A DNA stretch of 64,000 bases, from NCBI RefSeq assembly GCF_009905375.1, contig NC_133647.1, positions 45,566,506 through 45,630,505 of the forward strand, written 5' to 3'. The notes beneath the pieces are model-generated. The model was not told the DNA's origin and ran no database searches. It saw only the letters and a program-made list of their open reading frames with translations. A program made the position numbers and the translations under genes. Each line of letters begins with the position of its first letter. The stretch's first letter is position 1. The DNA is from Apium graveolens. Taxonomy: Eukaryota; Streptophyta; Magnoliopsida; Apiales; Apiaceae. This document shows positions 48,129 to 58,761 of this stretch, one piece after another.

Positions 48129-49647
48129 CTAAGTAGATTTAGAGAAAGAACCTGAAACCATTCCAAGTTCATTTACCAGTCTTGTAAAAGTAGCTTCACA
48201 TAGTGGTTTTGTGAAGATATCTGCTAGTTGTTGTTCTGTTGGAACAAAATGCAATTCCACTGTACCTTCCATCACATGTTCCCTTATGAAATGGTACCTT
48301 ATGCTGATGTGCTTTGTCATTGAGTGTTGAACTGGATTACCTGTCATAGCAATAGCACTTTGATTATCAAAGTAAATAGGTATTTTAGAAAATTCTAACC
48401 CATAATCCAGTAACTGATTCTTCATCCAAAGAATATGTGCACAACAGCTTCCTGCAGCATGCTTTTGGAGTTGATGTGGAAATTGATTTATGTTTCTTGC
48501 TAAACCAAGAAACTAATCCGCCTCCAAGAAATTGGCAGCTTCCACTTGTGCTTTTCCTGTCTATTTTGCATCCTGCAAAATCTGCATCTGAGTAACCTAT
48601 TAGCTTAAAATCTGATTCTCTAAGATATCACAATCCTAGATCAGCTGTACCCTTGAGGTACTTCAAAATTCTTTTCACGGCTATTAAATGAGGTTCTCTT
48701 GGATCAGCCTGAAATCTTGCACAAAGACAGGTAGCATACATGATATCAGGTCTACTTGTAGTTAAATAGAGTAAAGAGCCAATCATACCTCTATAGTTAA
48801 TAATATCTACTAAAGAACTAGTATCTTTGTCTAACTTGGTTGTAGTAGCCATGGGAGTAGATGTCGTTGAACTGTCTTGCATTCCAAATTTCTTGAGTAA
48901 ATTTCTGGTGTACTTGGATTGACATATAAAAGTACCTTCTTCATTTTGCTTGACTTGAAGTCCCAGAAAATAACTAAGTTCTTCCATCATACTCATTTGA
49001 TATCTTGACTGTATTAGCTTTGCAAACCTTTCACAGAGTTTGGCATTTGTAGAACCAAATATGATATCATCAACATATATCTGTACCAAAAGTAAGTCCT
49101 TTCCATGGTTGAGATAGAACAGTGTTTTATCAATTGTATCTCTGTGAAATCCACTTTCCAGAAGGAATTGAGCTAAAGTCTCATACCATGCTCTTGGAGC
49201 GTGCTTAAGGCCATAAAGTGCTTTGTCAAGCATGTAGACATGATTTGGAAATTTTGAATCTACAAAGCCTGGAGGTTGTTCAACATAAACCTCTTCTTCC
49301 AATTCTCCATTGAGAAAAGCACTTTTCACATCCATTTAAAAGACTTTAAACTTTTTATGAGCAGCATAAGCCAAAAAGATTCTTATGGCTTCCAATCTAG
49401 CAACTGGTGCAAATATTTCATCATAATCAATACCGTCCAGTTGAGAGTAACCCTTAGCAACCAGCCTTGCTTTGTTCCTTATAATTATGCCATCACTGTC
49501 GGTTTTGTTTCTGAACACCCATTTTGTGCCAATAATAGATATGTTCTTTGGTCTTGTCACTATGGTCCAAACTTTATTTCTTTCAAATTCATTTAACTCT
49601 TCCTGCATTGCTTGCACCCAATCAGCATCTTGAAGAGCTTCTTCCAC
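48129..49647 (-). pseudogene. Copia 2 reverse transcriptase and RNase H
   Basis: On the minus strand the frame opens at 49647 ([18 protein letters not shown]), with GTKWVFRNK near 49510 and DVKSAFLNG near 49330. The catalytic YVDD is at 49066-49077. Connection and RNase H follow, with DADFAG near 48590-48570 and HISIRYHFIREHV near 48310-48260, ending at 48129. Breaks: a stop at 49336-49338 right before MDVKSAF, TAG near 48625, and a frameshift between about 48590 and 48430. Length and order are those of a Ty1/copia pol. Confidence 0.88.
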
Positions 49648-49662
49648 TTTCTTTGGTTCAGT

Positions 49663-51263
49663 CTAAGATAGAAAAGAATGATAGAGACATTCATCGGATG
49701 TTACAGTTCTAGTTCTGACACCTGCTTCAGGATCTCCAATTATCAAGTCAGGTGTATGTGATTTGGTCCACTTCTTTGCAGATGGAAGTTGATTTCTAGA
49801 ATAAGATCCTCCCCCATGATCCATGCTATCTCCATCAGCATTTTCTGATGCTCCCCCTGTAGTTATGCTCTCTGAGACTTCAGAATTTGAGTTGTATCCA
49901 TCAGGATTTGAAGTATCAGAGTTTCCAGAATTATCAGAACTTGATGAATCAGAACATGAAGGGCCAGTGACAGGTTCTGATGCTTCTTGAGAGTCTTGAG
50001 TTGTGGTAGGATCTTCAGATTGCTCCCCTTGGACAGGTGTATTTTTCCTTGGAGCAGTTACCACAGTTTCAATGACATCAGAATTTAACCCGTTAGAACT
50101 TACAGGATCAGGATTTAAGCCATCAGAATTTGCAGAATCAAAATTTAAATCTTCATTTTCAAATCTCAGCTGATCATGATCATTGAAATCTTCAAGTCCA
50201 GTAATCTTCTTATCATCAAAAGATATATTGATAGATTCCATGATAACCCTTGTTCTTAAATTGTAGACTCTGAAGGCTTTTGTGGAAAGTGGATATCCAA
50301 CCAAAATTCCTTCATCAGCTTTTAGATCAAATTTGACAGCTGTTCAGGATGAGTCTTAAAAACAAAACACTTACATCCAAATACATGAAAGTATTTCAGA
50401 TTTGGCTTCTTTTTCTTCACCATCTCATATGATGTTTTTCCATACTTGTTTATGAGTGTAGCATTCTGTGTAAAACAAGCAGTCTGCATAGCTTCAGCCC
50501 AAAAGTAGGTTGACAGCTTTGCTTTATCAAGCATAGTTCGTGCAACTTCAATGAGAGTCCTGTTATTTCTTTATACAACTCCATTTTGCTGTGGAGTTCC
50601 AGGTGCAGAAAATTCCTTTTTGATTCCATGCTCTTTGTAGAACTCTTCCATGATTGAATTCTTGAACTTAGTACCATTATCACTTCTTATAATTTTAACA
50701 GAATCTTTGACCAACTTATCCAGCTGTCTGACATGATAAATTAGAGTAGATGCAGTTTCATTCTTCTTGTGCAAGAAATACACCCAAGTGTACCTTGTGA
50801 ACTCATCCACTATAACCATAACATATTTCTTCTTTGCAATAGACATGACATTGACTGGACCAAATAGATCAACATGCAATAGGTGATAAGGCTCAAGAAT
50901 TGAAGATTCAGTTTTGCTCTTGAATGAAGATTTTCTTTGCTTTGCCTTTTGACATGAATCACAAAGGCCATCAGGAGCAAATACTGATTTTGGCAGTCCT
51001 CTCACAAGATCTTTCTTTACAAGCTCATTTATGTTGTTGAAATTTAAATGAGAGAGTCTTTTGTGCCAATTCCAGCTTTCTTCAATTGATGCTCTACTCA
51101 ACAGACAGATTGCAGAACCATCAGAACTTGTTGAAAGTCTGGCTTCATAAATGTTACCATGCCTGTAACCTTTCAGAACCACTTTTCCTGTAGAATTACT
51201 TATAACTTCACAGTGTTCTTCAAAGAAATGCACATGATAACCTCTGTCACAGATTTGACTCAC
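49663..51263 (-). pseudogene. Copia 2 integrase with stop at the catalytic Glu
   Basis: On the minus strand: zinc domain (WHKRLSHLNFNN near 51070-51030, CDSCQKAK near 50960), core with HVDLFGP (first Asp, near 50870) and RSDNGTKF (second Asp, near 50680), then PQQNGVV followed by TAA at 50571-50573, exactly where family members have the catalytic Glu. The frame continues after it (RTLIEVARTML) to a stop at 50322, then an acidic linker with many Ser-Asp and Asn-Ser-Asp words (50304-49663) leads to reverse transcriptase. Confidence 0.85.
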
Positions 51264-52252
51264 ACTTAGCAGATTGTGTTTAAGTCTTGAGACAAGAGCT
51301 ACCGTTTCAATGTTGACATTCCCAAGATTTATATTTCCATATCCCAGAGTTTTTCCATGTTGCCATCTCCAAAAGAAACTCTTGGGCCAGCTTTCTCCAC
51401 AAAGTCTGATAGCAGGGCTTTATTTCCAGTCATATATTCTGAACATCCACTGTCCAAAACTAGGATGTTTCACCTGTTGCCCTGCAATCACAAAGACCAC
51501 TAATGGTTAGTTTTAAGGACCCAGACTTGCTTGAATCCTTTGGCCTTTTTAAGTTTGTTAGCATTTGCAGCGGATTTAGTTTTAGAGTTTATGCTAACAT
51601 GCTGTTTATCAGAATTTATATCAGACTTTGCATCAGACTTTATACTAGAAGGAATTAAAGTAACTTTCTTCAAAGAAGGTTTTATTTGATAAAAATCATA
51701 GTACAAACTATGATATTTCTTACAAGTATAAATGGAATGCCATAAACTACCACAATGAAAACAAGGATTTTGTAATTTAAACCTAAAAGACTAACTCTTA
51801 ACTCCTGATCTAGGAGGTAAAGAGTTTATATCTTTATTCTTCCTGTAAAAAGATGAAAGATGATTAGAGTTTCCATAATTATAACATTTCTTTCTAGGAG
51901 CATTAGGAATAGGCATATAATTATTGCTTTTGTTCACACCTTCCTTTCCAATCCTATTTTTCCTAGCTTCCTTTACCTTTTTGACATTCCTAATCTCTTT
52001 CAGCTTATGCTTAAGCTACTTCTTTGTCATTAAGCCTATGTTGTCTTCACCTGATTTATCCTATTTTAATTTGTCAGAAGTTGACTTATCCATAACTTTT
52101 GTCATAGACTCTTTTATCTTTTCAGAATCAGACTTTACAGTTTTTTCTACAAACTTAACAGGATTTACCTTTGGTTTAGCAGTCTGTTTAACAACAATTG
52201 TCTCAATTTGTTCAGTTCCTTTTTCACTTTTATCATCTCCATAACCTAAGCC
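51264..52252 (-). pseudogene. Copia 2 gag-protease linker and protease, broken
   Basis: 52252-51500 holds a Lys/Ser-rich linker with several stops and ends FKQVWVLK near 51530. The protease active site VLDSGCSEYMTG follows at about 51465-51430. Most copia proteases have RHMTG, so the His is Tyr here. A frameshift near 51340 and a TAA break the rest before the integrase frame begins. Confidence 0.75.
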
Positions 52253-53848
52253 CTATTTCCAGTTTCCACTGCTTAATAAATTCTGAGTTGTTCTGCCAGA
52301 GTTAGTCCAAGTTCTGATAATCTCTATTTCCTTTTCTAAGTCAGCTTTTAGAGATTCATTCAATTTTAACACTTCATCTCTAACATATAAAGCATCATCT
52401 TTTTCTTTCTTAGTTTGATGAAGAAAAACTATTTTCTTTTCTAAATAATCATTTCTCTTTTTATACGCAAGATTTTCAGAAGTTAATCTTTCACATGTTA
52501 AAGTCTGATCTCTATAACTAATAAACATGGTTTTAAGATATAATCTCAACTCAATAATATCATCAGTATGAAAGGCATAAGTTATTTGAGGTACCTTCAA
52601 TTCAGCAGTTTCAGGGCTGCTGTCAGCATTTGCCATCAGGGCATAGTTCACCTCATGTTCAGAATCTGAAGTGTCTATCCAGCTTTTCTTCTTTGTGACC
52701 AGTGCCTTGCCTTTGTCACTTTTTCCTTTCTTGCAGTCAGGAGATATGTGGCCTCTTTCACCACAGTTGTAGCATTTGACATTTGAGTTGTCTCCTCTGT
52801 CAAACTCTCCTCCCTTGCCTTCAAACTTTCTAAACCCTTTCTTATCAGAACTTCCACTTTTCCTGGAAAACTTCTTGCATTTTCTGAATTTCCTGTAGGC
52901 TATCTTTGTGATACCCTTCACCATAAGAGCACGCAATTTCATCATCTCTTCATCAGCATCCATCTCAGGTAAACTTTCAGTTTCTGAATCATCATTATCA
53001 GAATATGATGATTCTGAATCAGACTTTATGAAGAGAGCCTTTCCTTTGCCCCTTTTTGAGGCAGCCACTTTAGGAGATTCCTCCTCAGCCTTAAGAGCAA
53101 CTGTCCTTGACTTTCTTCCATGCCTCTTGCTCCTTTGATCCATCTCAAGTTCATAAGTCTTGAGCATACCATAAATTTCATCAAGAGTAGTTTCAGTAAA
53201 GTCATAGTTGTCTCTTATGGTAGTAGACTTTAAATCCCAATTTTCAGGAAGAGCTAAAAGGAATTTTAGATTTGAATCTTCACGATCATATTCCTTGTCC
53301 ACCAGTGACAGATCATTCAAGATTTTGACAAACCTGTCATATAAGTCAGTTAATGACTCATCAACTTTTGAGTCAACGTGCTCATACTTTTGAGTGAGTA
53401 TAGTCCTCTTATTCTTCTTGATCGCATCAGTTCCATGACTTCTTGTCTTCAGAGCTTCCCATATCTCCTTTGCAGTCTTGCAATGTATTACCCTGTTTGA
53501 CATGACATTATCAGTGGCACTATGTAGCAAATGTCTTACCTTTGCATCCTTGGAAATAGATGAGATGTCTTCAACTTTGTACTCACCTTTCTCCTTTGGT
53601 ATGTTCTTTGCTGGTTGATCAGTAACTACAACAGAGAGCTTGGTAGGCTTATGTGGTCCTTCATTAATTTTGTCAAGGTATTTTGAATCTGTAGCTTCCA
53701 GAAACATAGCCATCTTCACTTTCCATATGGGATACTCAGAAGGCCTCAGTATGGGAACCCTAATAGTCTCATATCGACTGTGGGTTTGAGTCTTTTGAGT
53801 TTTTTCAGTTTTCGTGGGCTTGGTTGGAGTTTGTGCTTCTTCAGACAT
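52253..53848 (-). CDS. Copia 2 gag, open over 531 codons
   Basis: Starts at ATG 53848, about 50 bases after the primer site, and stays open to 52253. The N-terminal Gag domain (YPIWKVKMAMFLEATDSKYL, AKEIWEALKTRSHG) covers about residues 25-240. A Ser/Asp-rich acidic stretch follows (about 270-300), then a basic region and the zinc knuckle CYNCGERGHISPDC at about residues 358-371. The C-terminal 120 residues are heptad-rich, a likely coiled coil. It would form the particle and bind RNA. It is the only intact canonical retrotransposon protein in the window, which could reflect chance or shorter decay time. Confidence 0.85.
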   Translation of the reverse strand: MSEEAQTPTKPTKTEKTQKTQTHSRYETIRVPILRPSEYPIWKVKMAMFLEATDSKYLDKINEGPHKPTKLSVVVTDQPAKNIPKEKGEYKVEDISSISKDAKVRHLLHSATDNVMSNRVIHCKTAKEIWEALKTRSHGTDAIKKNKRTILTQKYEHVDSKVDESLTDLYDRFVKILNDLSLVDKEYDREDSNLKFLLALPENWDLKSTTIRDNYDFTETTLDEIYGMLKTYELEMDQRSKRHGRKSRTVALKAEEESPKVAASKRGKGKALFIKSDSESSYSDNDDSETESLPEMDADEEMMKLRALMVKGITKIAYRKFRKCKKFSRKSGSSDKKGFRKFEGKGGEFDRGDNSNVKCYNCGERGHISPDCKKGKSDKGKALVTKKKSWIDTSDSEHEVNYALMANADSSPETAELKVPQITYAFHTDDIIELRLYLKTMFISYRDQTLTCERLTSENLAYKKRNDYLEKKIVFLHQTKKEKDDALYVRDEVLKLNESLKADLEKEIEIIRTWTNSGRTTQNLLSSGNWK

Positions 53849-53888
53849 GATTGTTTGGATCTTTACTGTATGTGTATTAACAGATAAG

Positions 53889-53901
53889 CTCTGATACCAA
53901 T
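53889..53901 (-). promoter_or_regulatory. Primer binding site (tRNA-Met) of copia 2
   Basis: TTGGTATCAGAGC on the minus strand, adjacent to the inner end of the 5' LTR at 53902. Confidence 0.9.
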
Positions 53902-54468
53902 TGTTAGGTCACACAATACTGTAGAAGGAGGTTGAATATAGTGTTTTCACATTCAAATCGATTTAACACAAGTATGTAACAAAGATCAAGTATATTGAAT
54001 AAACTCTGTTACAATAAGAACTGTTGTTCTCTCTCAGTGATGAACAAATATCACTAAGAGCTGCTAGGTTACAATGTATAATCTTCTCGATAATGATAAC
54101 ACATATAGTGTAAACCCTAAGTCTGTGTGTATATAGTACACAGTTACAAGATAACTTCTAATTGATATGGAATATAATTCTGTCTCCTAAAATATATCAA
54201 TCAGATATCTTCTACAAGTCTTCCAGTCTTCTAACTCTTTCCATGCATATCTTCTTTTGTTTTAGTCTCGATCTTCTACTGTAAATCAGCTTCCTTCCTT
54301 ATATGAAAGTCTTCCCGCACTTAAGTTCTGATATGACCTTAAGTTCTGATATTAAGTTCTGACTTCCAGTAAGTCCTGATTTCAGTAAGTCCTGATATGT
54401 CCTGTTTGTTAAGATCTGAAAACTAAACATGAATCATATTAAACATGACATCTCAAATATATCAAACA
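53902..54468 (-). repeat. 5' LTR of copia 2 (567 bp)
   Basis: TGTTAGGTC to CAAACA, followed by the TAATA duplication. At 54322-54410 it carries several copies of AAGTTCTGAT and AAGTCCTGAT in quick succession. Confidence 0.93.
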
Positions 54469-54473
54469 TAATA

Positions 54474-55879
54474 AAATAAACGGAGTCATAAGTCCTCAAA
54501 TGAATATTCAAACTAATATTCACTTATAATTTAAAATTATCGAATAAACATTATTCGATTAATAGTTTTGAAAACTATATATATAATATACTCGGTAGCA
54601 TCGCCTCCTGGTTTAAAAAAATGTTAAACTTTGGGTCCCCTATACTAAGGGTATATGCAAATAATGCCTATTTCTAGCATATGTATTATGCAGTTTATAA
54701 ACAATTCAATCGATAACAAGATATCAAGATTACGAAACAGGCATGCATATATATATATATATATCATATCAACATGCTCCAATATATTACAAGATTTGCT
54801 AATAACAATCATGCACTTATCACAAGATAATGCATACACATATATACATCACAACAACAGTTATACGGGTAGAAAACTTGCTTGAGTGTTCTGGGGTAGA
54901 CTTAAGCTTGGAGTGGGTCCGGTAAACTATGAACAATAACATAAGCCGGAATTAAACCACGGTCGCTTAAAAAACTAGACTTTATCCACTTAGACTCTAA
55001 CGTTCGCTTTTGCGCTTAACGATTTACATAAGTCGCTCGAGTACCCTTGGCTCTACCATTTTTATAAAATTAACCATTAAACGTTTTAAGGCTACTCTTT
55101 CTCGAGTACTTTACCAAATTCATAATCCACCTTATATAATTGTTTCGTGTTTCGATTAATCATTTAAGGGTCTCAATTATGGTCTCAAAGTTACTCGAGG
55201 TTTCGGGGTTCGCTCGCGAAACACCGTTACTTAAAATGGTCATTTCTCATCGCTCGTAACTCGAATTTAGGCGAATGACATATCTCGTAACATGAACTAT
55301 CTAACCATGGCAAAGGTCAGAATCTTACAGTGAGTTCACGGGTCCTAAAGTTAAGCACATAAATAGTTAAGGAAAATCGGGCATTACGACGACTATAACC
55401 TAACGATTTTTAAATTGTACCAACACCGAATCAACACCAATCCAACCACAACAATCCAAATATCAACCAAAAACAACCCAACATCCTAATCACCATTATC
55501 ATCCAAAAAAACCAAATTTAAAACTAGGGTTCAAGAGTTTATACCTTCCTTGGAGGGCGGAGAATTACTAACAAGCCTCTAGGAACCTCTAACTATCTCT
55601 ACCAAGCTATGATCTTAAAGAAAATATAAGAAAACAAAATGTTAGTTCTTGAAAACACTATTCATCAAGAACTTTGAGGAATTGTTTAACTAAGGAATTT
55701 GGAATCTTGGCTTCAAACTTATGGCATAACTAAGTTATAAAATATAGGATCCAAAGAAACAAACCTTGTAATTTTCCATGGCCAAGAGCTTGAGTTTTGA
55801 AAATCTATTTCACCATTTGTATGATAAGGTCGAATGGAAGAAGAAGGAAATGGGGGAGAGCTTTTGCTTGCTTGGTTTG
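54474..55879 (-). repeat. Chromovirus LTR 2, right part
   Basis: Resumes after the TAATA duplication at 54473 and aligns with 1025-1598 plus 16682-17200, and with 40790-42235 of the young element. It stops at 55879, where Tat element 2 inserted. About 600 bases of the LTR would lie beyond the window if the insertion is simple. Confidence 0.87.
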
Positions 55880-56390
55880 TGATATGGGCCTAAAATTAGC
55901 ATAGAAATATAGTTAATGTTGAATTAGTTAGACCTGATACGGTCCAATAACGAAGCTCAATTAATGAGGCCCAAAGCCCTGATTATTCATTAATTTCGTA
56001 ATTAATAAATAGGGGGGATTACTAGATCATTAAATGAGTCCTAACAATGATGTAATTCCATAAAAGATAACCTCAAGGGCACCTACACCAACTAAGAATC
56101 TGATTCCTCTATTCTAGGACTTCAAACTCTATCCAAAGTCTGAGAACTTGTTCAACAAGTCTCCTAACCCTAGTCCAATTCAAGGACTCTCAACATCTAT
56201 ATAAGGGGTCTCACCCCCAGAATCAGAACTACATTTTTTGGCTTGATTCTCTAATTCACAGAGATACGTAGGCATCTCGTAAAGGCAAAGTTAAGCTACG
56301 AAACACGAGAGCACCCATTAAAGGCCTTGAGCTCCCAAACCTTAGTAATATATACAACATTCAATATACCTTAGTTTTTAATTCATAACA
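55880..56390 (+). repeat. 5' LTR of Tat element 2 (511 bp)
   Basis: TGATATGGGCC to CATAACA, the same length as the element 1 LTRs but clearly diverged in the first half (U3). The second half, with CTATATAAGGGGTCTCACCCC near 56196-56216, is well conserved. GTTTG stands before it; the matching right duplication is not in the window. Confidence 0.88.
56197..56205 (+). promoter_or_regulatory. TATA box of the Tat 2 5' LTR
   Basis: CTATATAAG at the position conserved in all three Tat LTRs of the window. Confidence 0.7.
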
Positions 56391-56410
56391 TTTGGCACCG
56401 TCTGTGGGAA
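56391..56410 (+). promoter_or_regulatory. Primer binding site of Tat element 2
   Basis: TTTGGCACCGTCTGTGGGAA follows the LTR directly. It differs by one base (A for G) from the TGGCGCC of element 1. Confidence 0.7.
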
Positions 56411-56424
56411 ACACAACAACATCC

Positions 56425-58131
56425 ATGGCGAGAACACGGAGAGGAAGCAGCGCACCTGAAGGAGGGACACTAGCAGGGACGACCCAAACGATTTCCTCAA
56501 TGGTGGAGATTCCTCCGCATTCAACATATGCTACCACCCAAGGAAGAGCCCAGGTAGGGGAAACTGAACCTCAGCCACAAGGGACAATTCCTTCGGCTAC
56601 TCAAGGGATGAATCCCCAACTTCAACAGCTGTATACACCTGTGAATTCTCGACCCGTTGGGTATGAGTATTCAATTATTGTGACCACTAATCCCCTTATG
56701 GGATGCCCTTTACCCCAAGGTTGGAGGGAGTGGACATGCTGGATGGAGTGAAGCACGGGGGCAAACATCCCCTACATACAAGGTTTGGCTCATATCCCGG
56801 AGGATCATGAATTTTCTGGTCCTTATACTGAGAGAGACTCCGAATCTTCAGATGATGAAGTGACCCCAAGAAGGAGATGTGCTGGCAAAGAACCGATGCC
56901 TGATGGTAACCAACGTCTCAGGAGCACCCGAGGGACGGATCCCCAAGAAGTGCATGAGAGAATCAGGGTTCACGAGGTTGAGATTCAAAGGCTGAAGCAC
57001 GAATTGGAGGCGCACCAGGCCCCCATACCCCCACTACCACCGAGGAGGAGAAATCCCCCTCCAATCATAGACCTGGATGGACAGTCACAAAGAAGGACTA
57101 TAGTCCCAATAGGTGATTTATGCAATCTTCTTCCCCTTGGAGATCCTGATGATCCTACTCCACCATTCACTGAAGAGATAATGAATTCCCATATCTCAAG
57201 GAAGTTCAAGATGCCCACTATCAAGGCTTATGATGGCACTGGAGATCCCGCTAATCATGTCAGGACATTCTCTAATACACTATTGTTGTAGCCCGTGAAT
57301 GACGCTATTAAGTGTCAGGCCTTTCCTCAAACCCTGTCGGGAATGGCTCAAAGATGGTATAGTCATTTGCCCCTGAACTCTATTGGGTCTTTCAGAGAAT
57401 TAAGTCAGGGTTTTATTAAGCAATTCATCAGCGGGAGAGTGAATAAGAGAAGTTCATCATCCCTCATGAGCATTGTGCAGGGAGCAAAAGAGTCCTTGAG
57501 AGACTATCTGAATCGTTTCACCAAGAAAGCCTTGAAGGTCCCGGATCTTGATGACAAGGTGGCTATGATAGCACTACAGCAGGGAACTAAGGATGAGTTC
57601 TTCAAGATGTCGTTGGCCAAGCGCTCTCCTGAAAGTATGTTACAGCTCCAAGATAGGGTCGAGAAATACATCAAAGTGGAGGAGAGCATGAGGAAGATAG
57701 TGGTGAATAACGAGCCCGCTAGTGGTAAGAAGCGAAACACTGATTTGGAGTATATTGTTAAAGACAAGTATCCTAGAACTGAGCAAAACACTGATTCGAC
57801 CTCGAAGAAGGGACCTGCACAAAAGTTCACTGAATATGTTAAATTGAATGCTCCTAGAAGTCAGATCTTGATAGAAATTGAGAAAAATAGAGATATTCGT
57901 TGGCCTAAACCTCTAAAGGCTGATCCTACCAAGCTAGATAAGAGTAAATATTTCAGATTTCATAAGGATGCTGGTCATGACACCGATGAGTGTAGACAAT
58001 TGAAAGATGAAGTAGAGTTTCTCATTCGAAAAGGAAAATTGAACAAATACACTGGAGATGGAGGAGATAGGAACAATAATGGGAGAAGGAACTTTGATTA
58101 TCGTAGGAGGGACCAAGACGATCAGGGGTGA
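56425..58131 (+). pseudogene. Tat 2 gag, broken
   Basis: The ATG at 56425 (MARTRRG) is preferred over the frame that continues upstream into the primer site. Order: variable N-terminus, acidic stretch (TERDSESSDDE near 56840), a short predicted coil (VHERIRVHEVEIQRLKHELE near 56955), Gag core (GMAQRWYSHLP, 57340-57375) and zinc-knuckle-like motif at about 57948-57995, where the first Cys reads Phe (KYFRFHKDAGHDTDEC). Breaks: a frameshift at about 56700, TAG at 57289 where element 1 has CAG, and TGA at 58129. Domain lengths match element 1. Confidence 0.87.
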
Positions 58132-58742
58132 AATCCCCAGCCTAGGGGACCGATAATAAGTGCAATCTTTGGAGGACCGCGACCCCGAGGGCCTGTGATT
58201 AATACAATCTTTGGAGGACCAACTGTTGCTGGTTTATCCAAGAACTCAAGGAAATCATATACTAGAGAAGTCATGCATATTGTTGGTGAAGCCCCGAAGA
58301 GGGCCAGGACATGAGTGACAATGGCATTTGATGATTCTGACTTGGAAGGTGTGAAATTTCCTCATGACGACCCGCTGATCATAACACCGATAATAGGGAA
58401 CATCTCGGTAAAGAGGGTCCTCGTAGATAATGGGGCTTCAGTTGATATCTTGCTCCATGACACCTTTTTAAGGATGGCTTATAATGATTCTTAATTGACC
58501 CCAACCGATATGCCAATATATGGATTTGCGGGAGTAGAGTGCCCCGTGGAATGGATAATCAAGTTGCCAACAACCATAGGACAGGAACCAAGGCAAGCAA
58601 CACATATGTTGGACTTTATGGTGGTGAAGGCTAGTTTAACTTACAATGCTATCATGGGGAGAACAGGGACACATCCCTTCAAAGCAGTCCCTTCTTCCTA
58701 CCATTTAGTTATGAAGTTTCCCACCCAGAATGGGATTCGATA
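58132..58742 (+). pseudogene. Tat 2 protease region
   Basis: Active site LVDNGASVDIL at about 58420-58452, core to NAIMGRTGTHPF near 58680. Stops at about 58312, 58493 (CAA to TAA) and 58741 interrupt it. Confidence 0.82.
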
Positions 58743-58761
58743 AGAGAGAGGAGATCAAAAA

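Larger units (their letters stand above)
25656..54468 (-). mobile_element. Ty1/copia element 2 (SIRE/Maximus-like), defective, hosting two nested insertions
   Basis: The element reads leftwards, from its 5' LTR (53902-54468) to its 3' LTR (25656-25885 plus 43750-44086). Without the insert it is about 10.9 kb. It holds gag, protease, integrase, reverse transcriptase, RNase H and, unusually long, about 4 kb downstream of pol with extra reading frames. LTRs of 567 bp differ at about 22 positions by eye (near 4%). The polypurine tract AAGTTGGGGGAGAT (minus strand, 44100-44087) borders the 3' LTR. Gag is open; pol has several stops. Confidence 0.92.
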
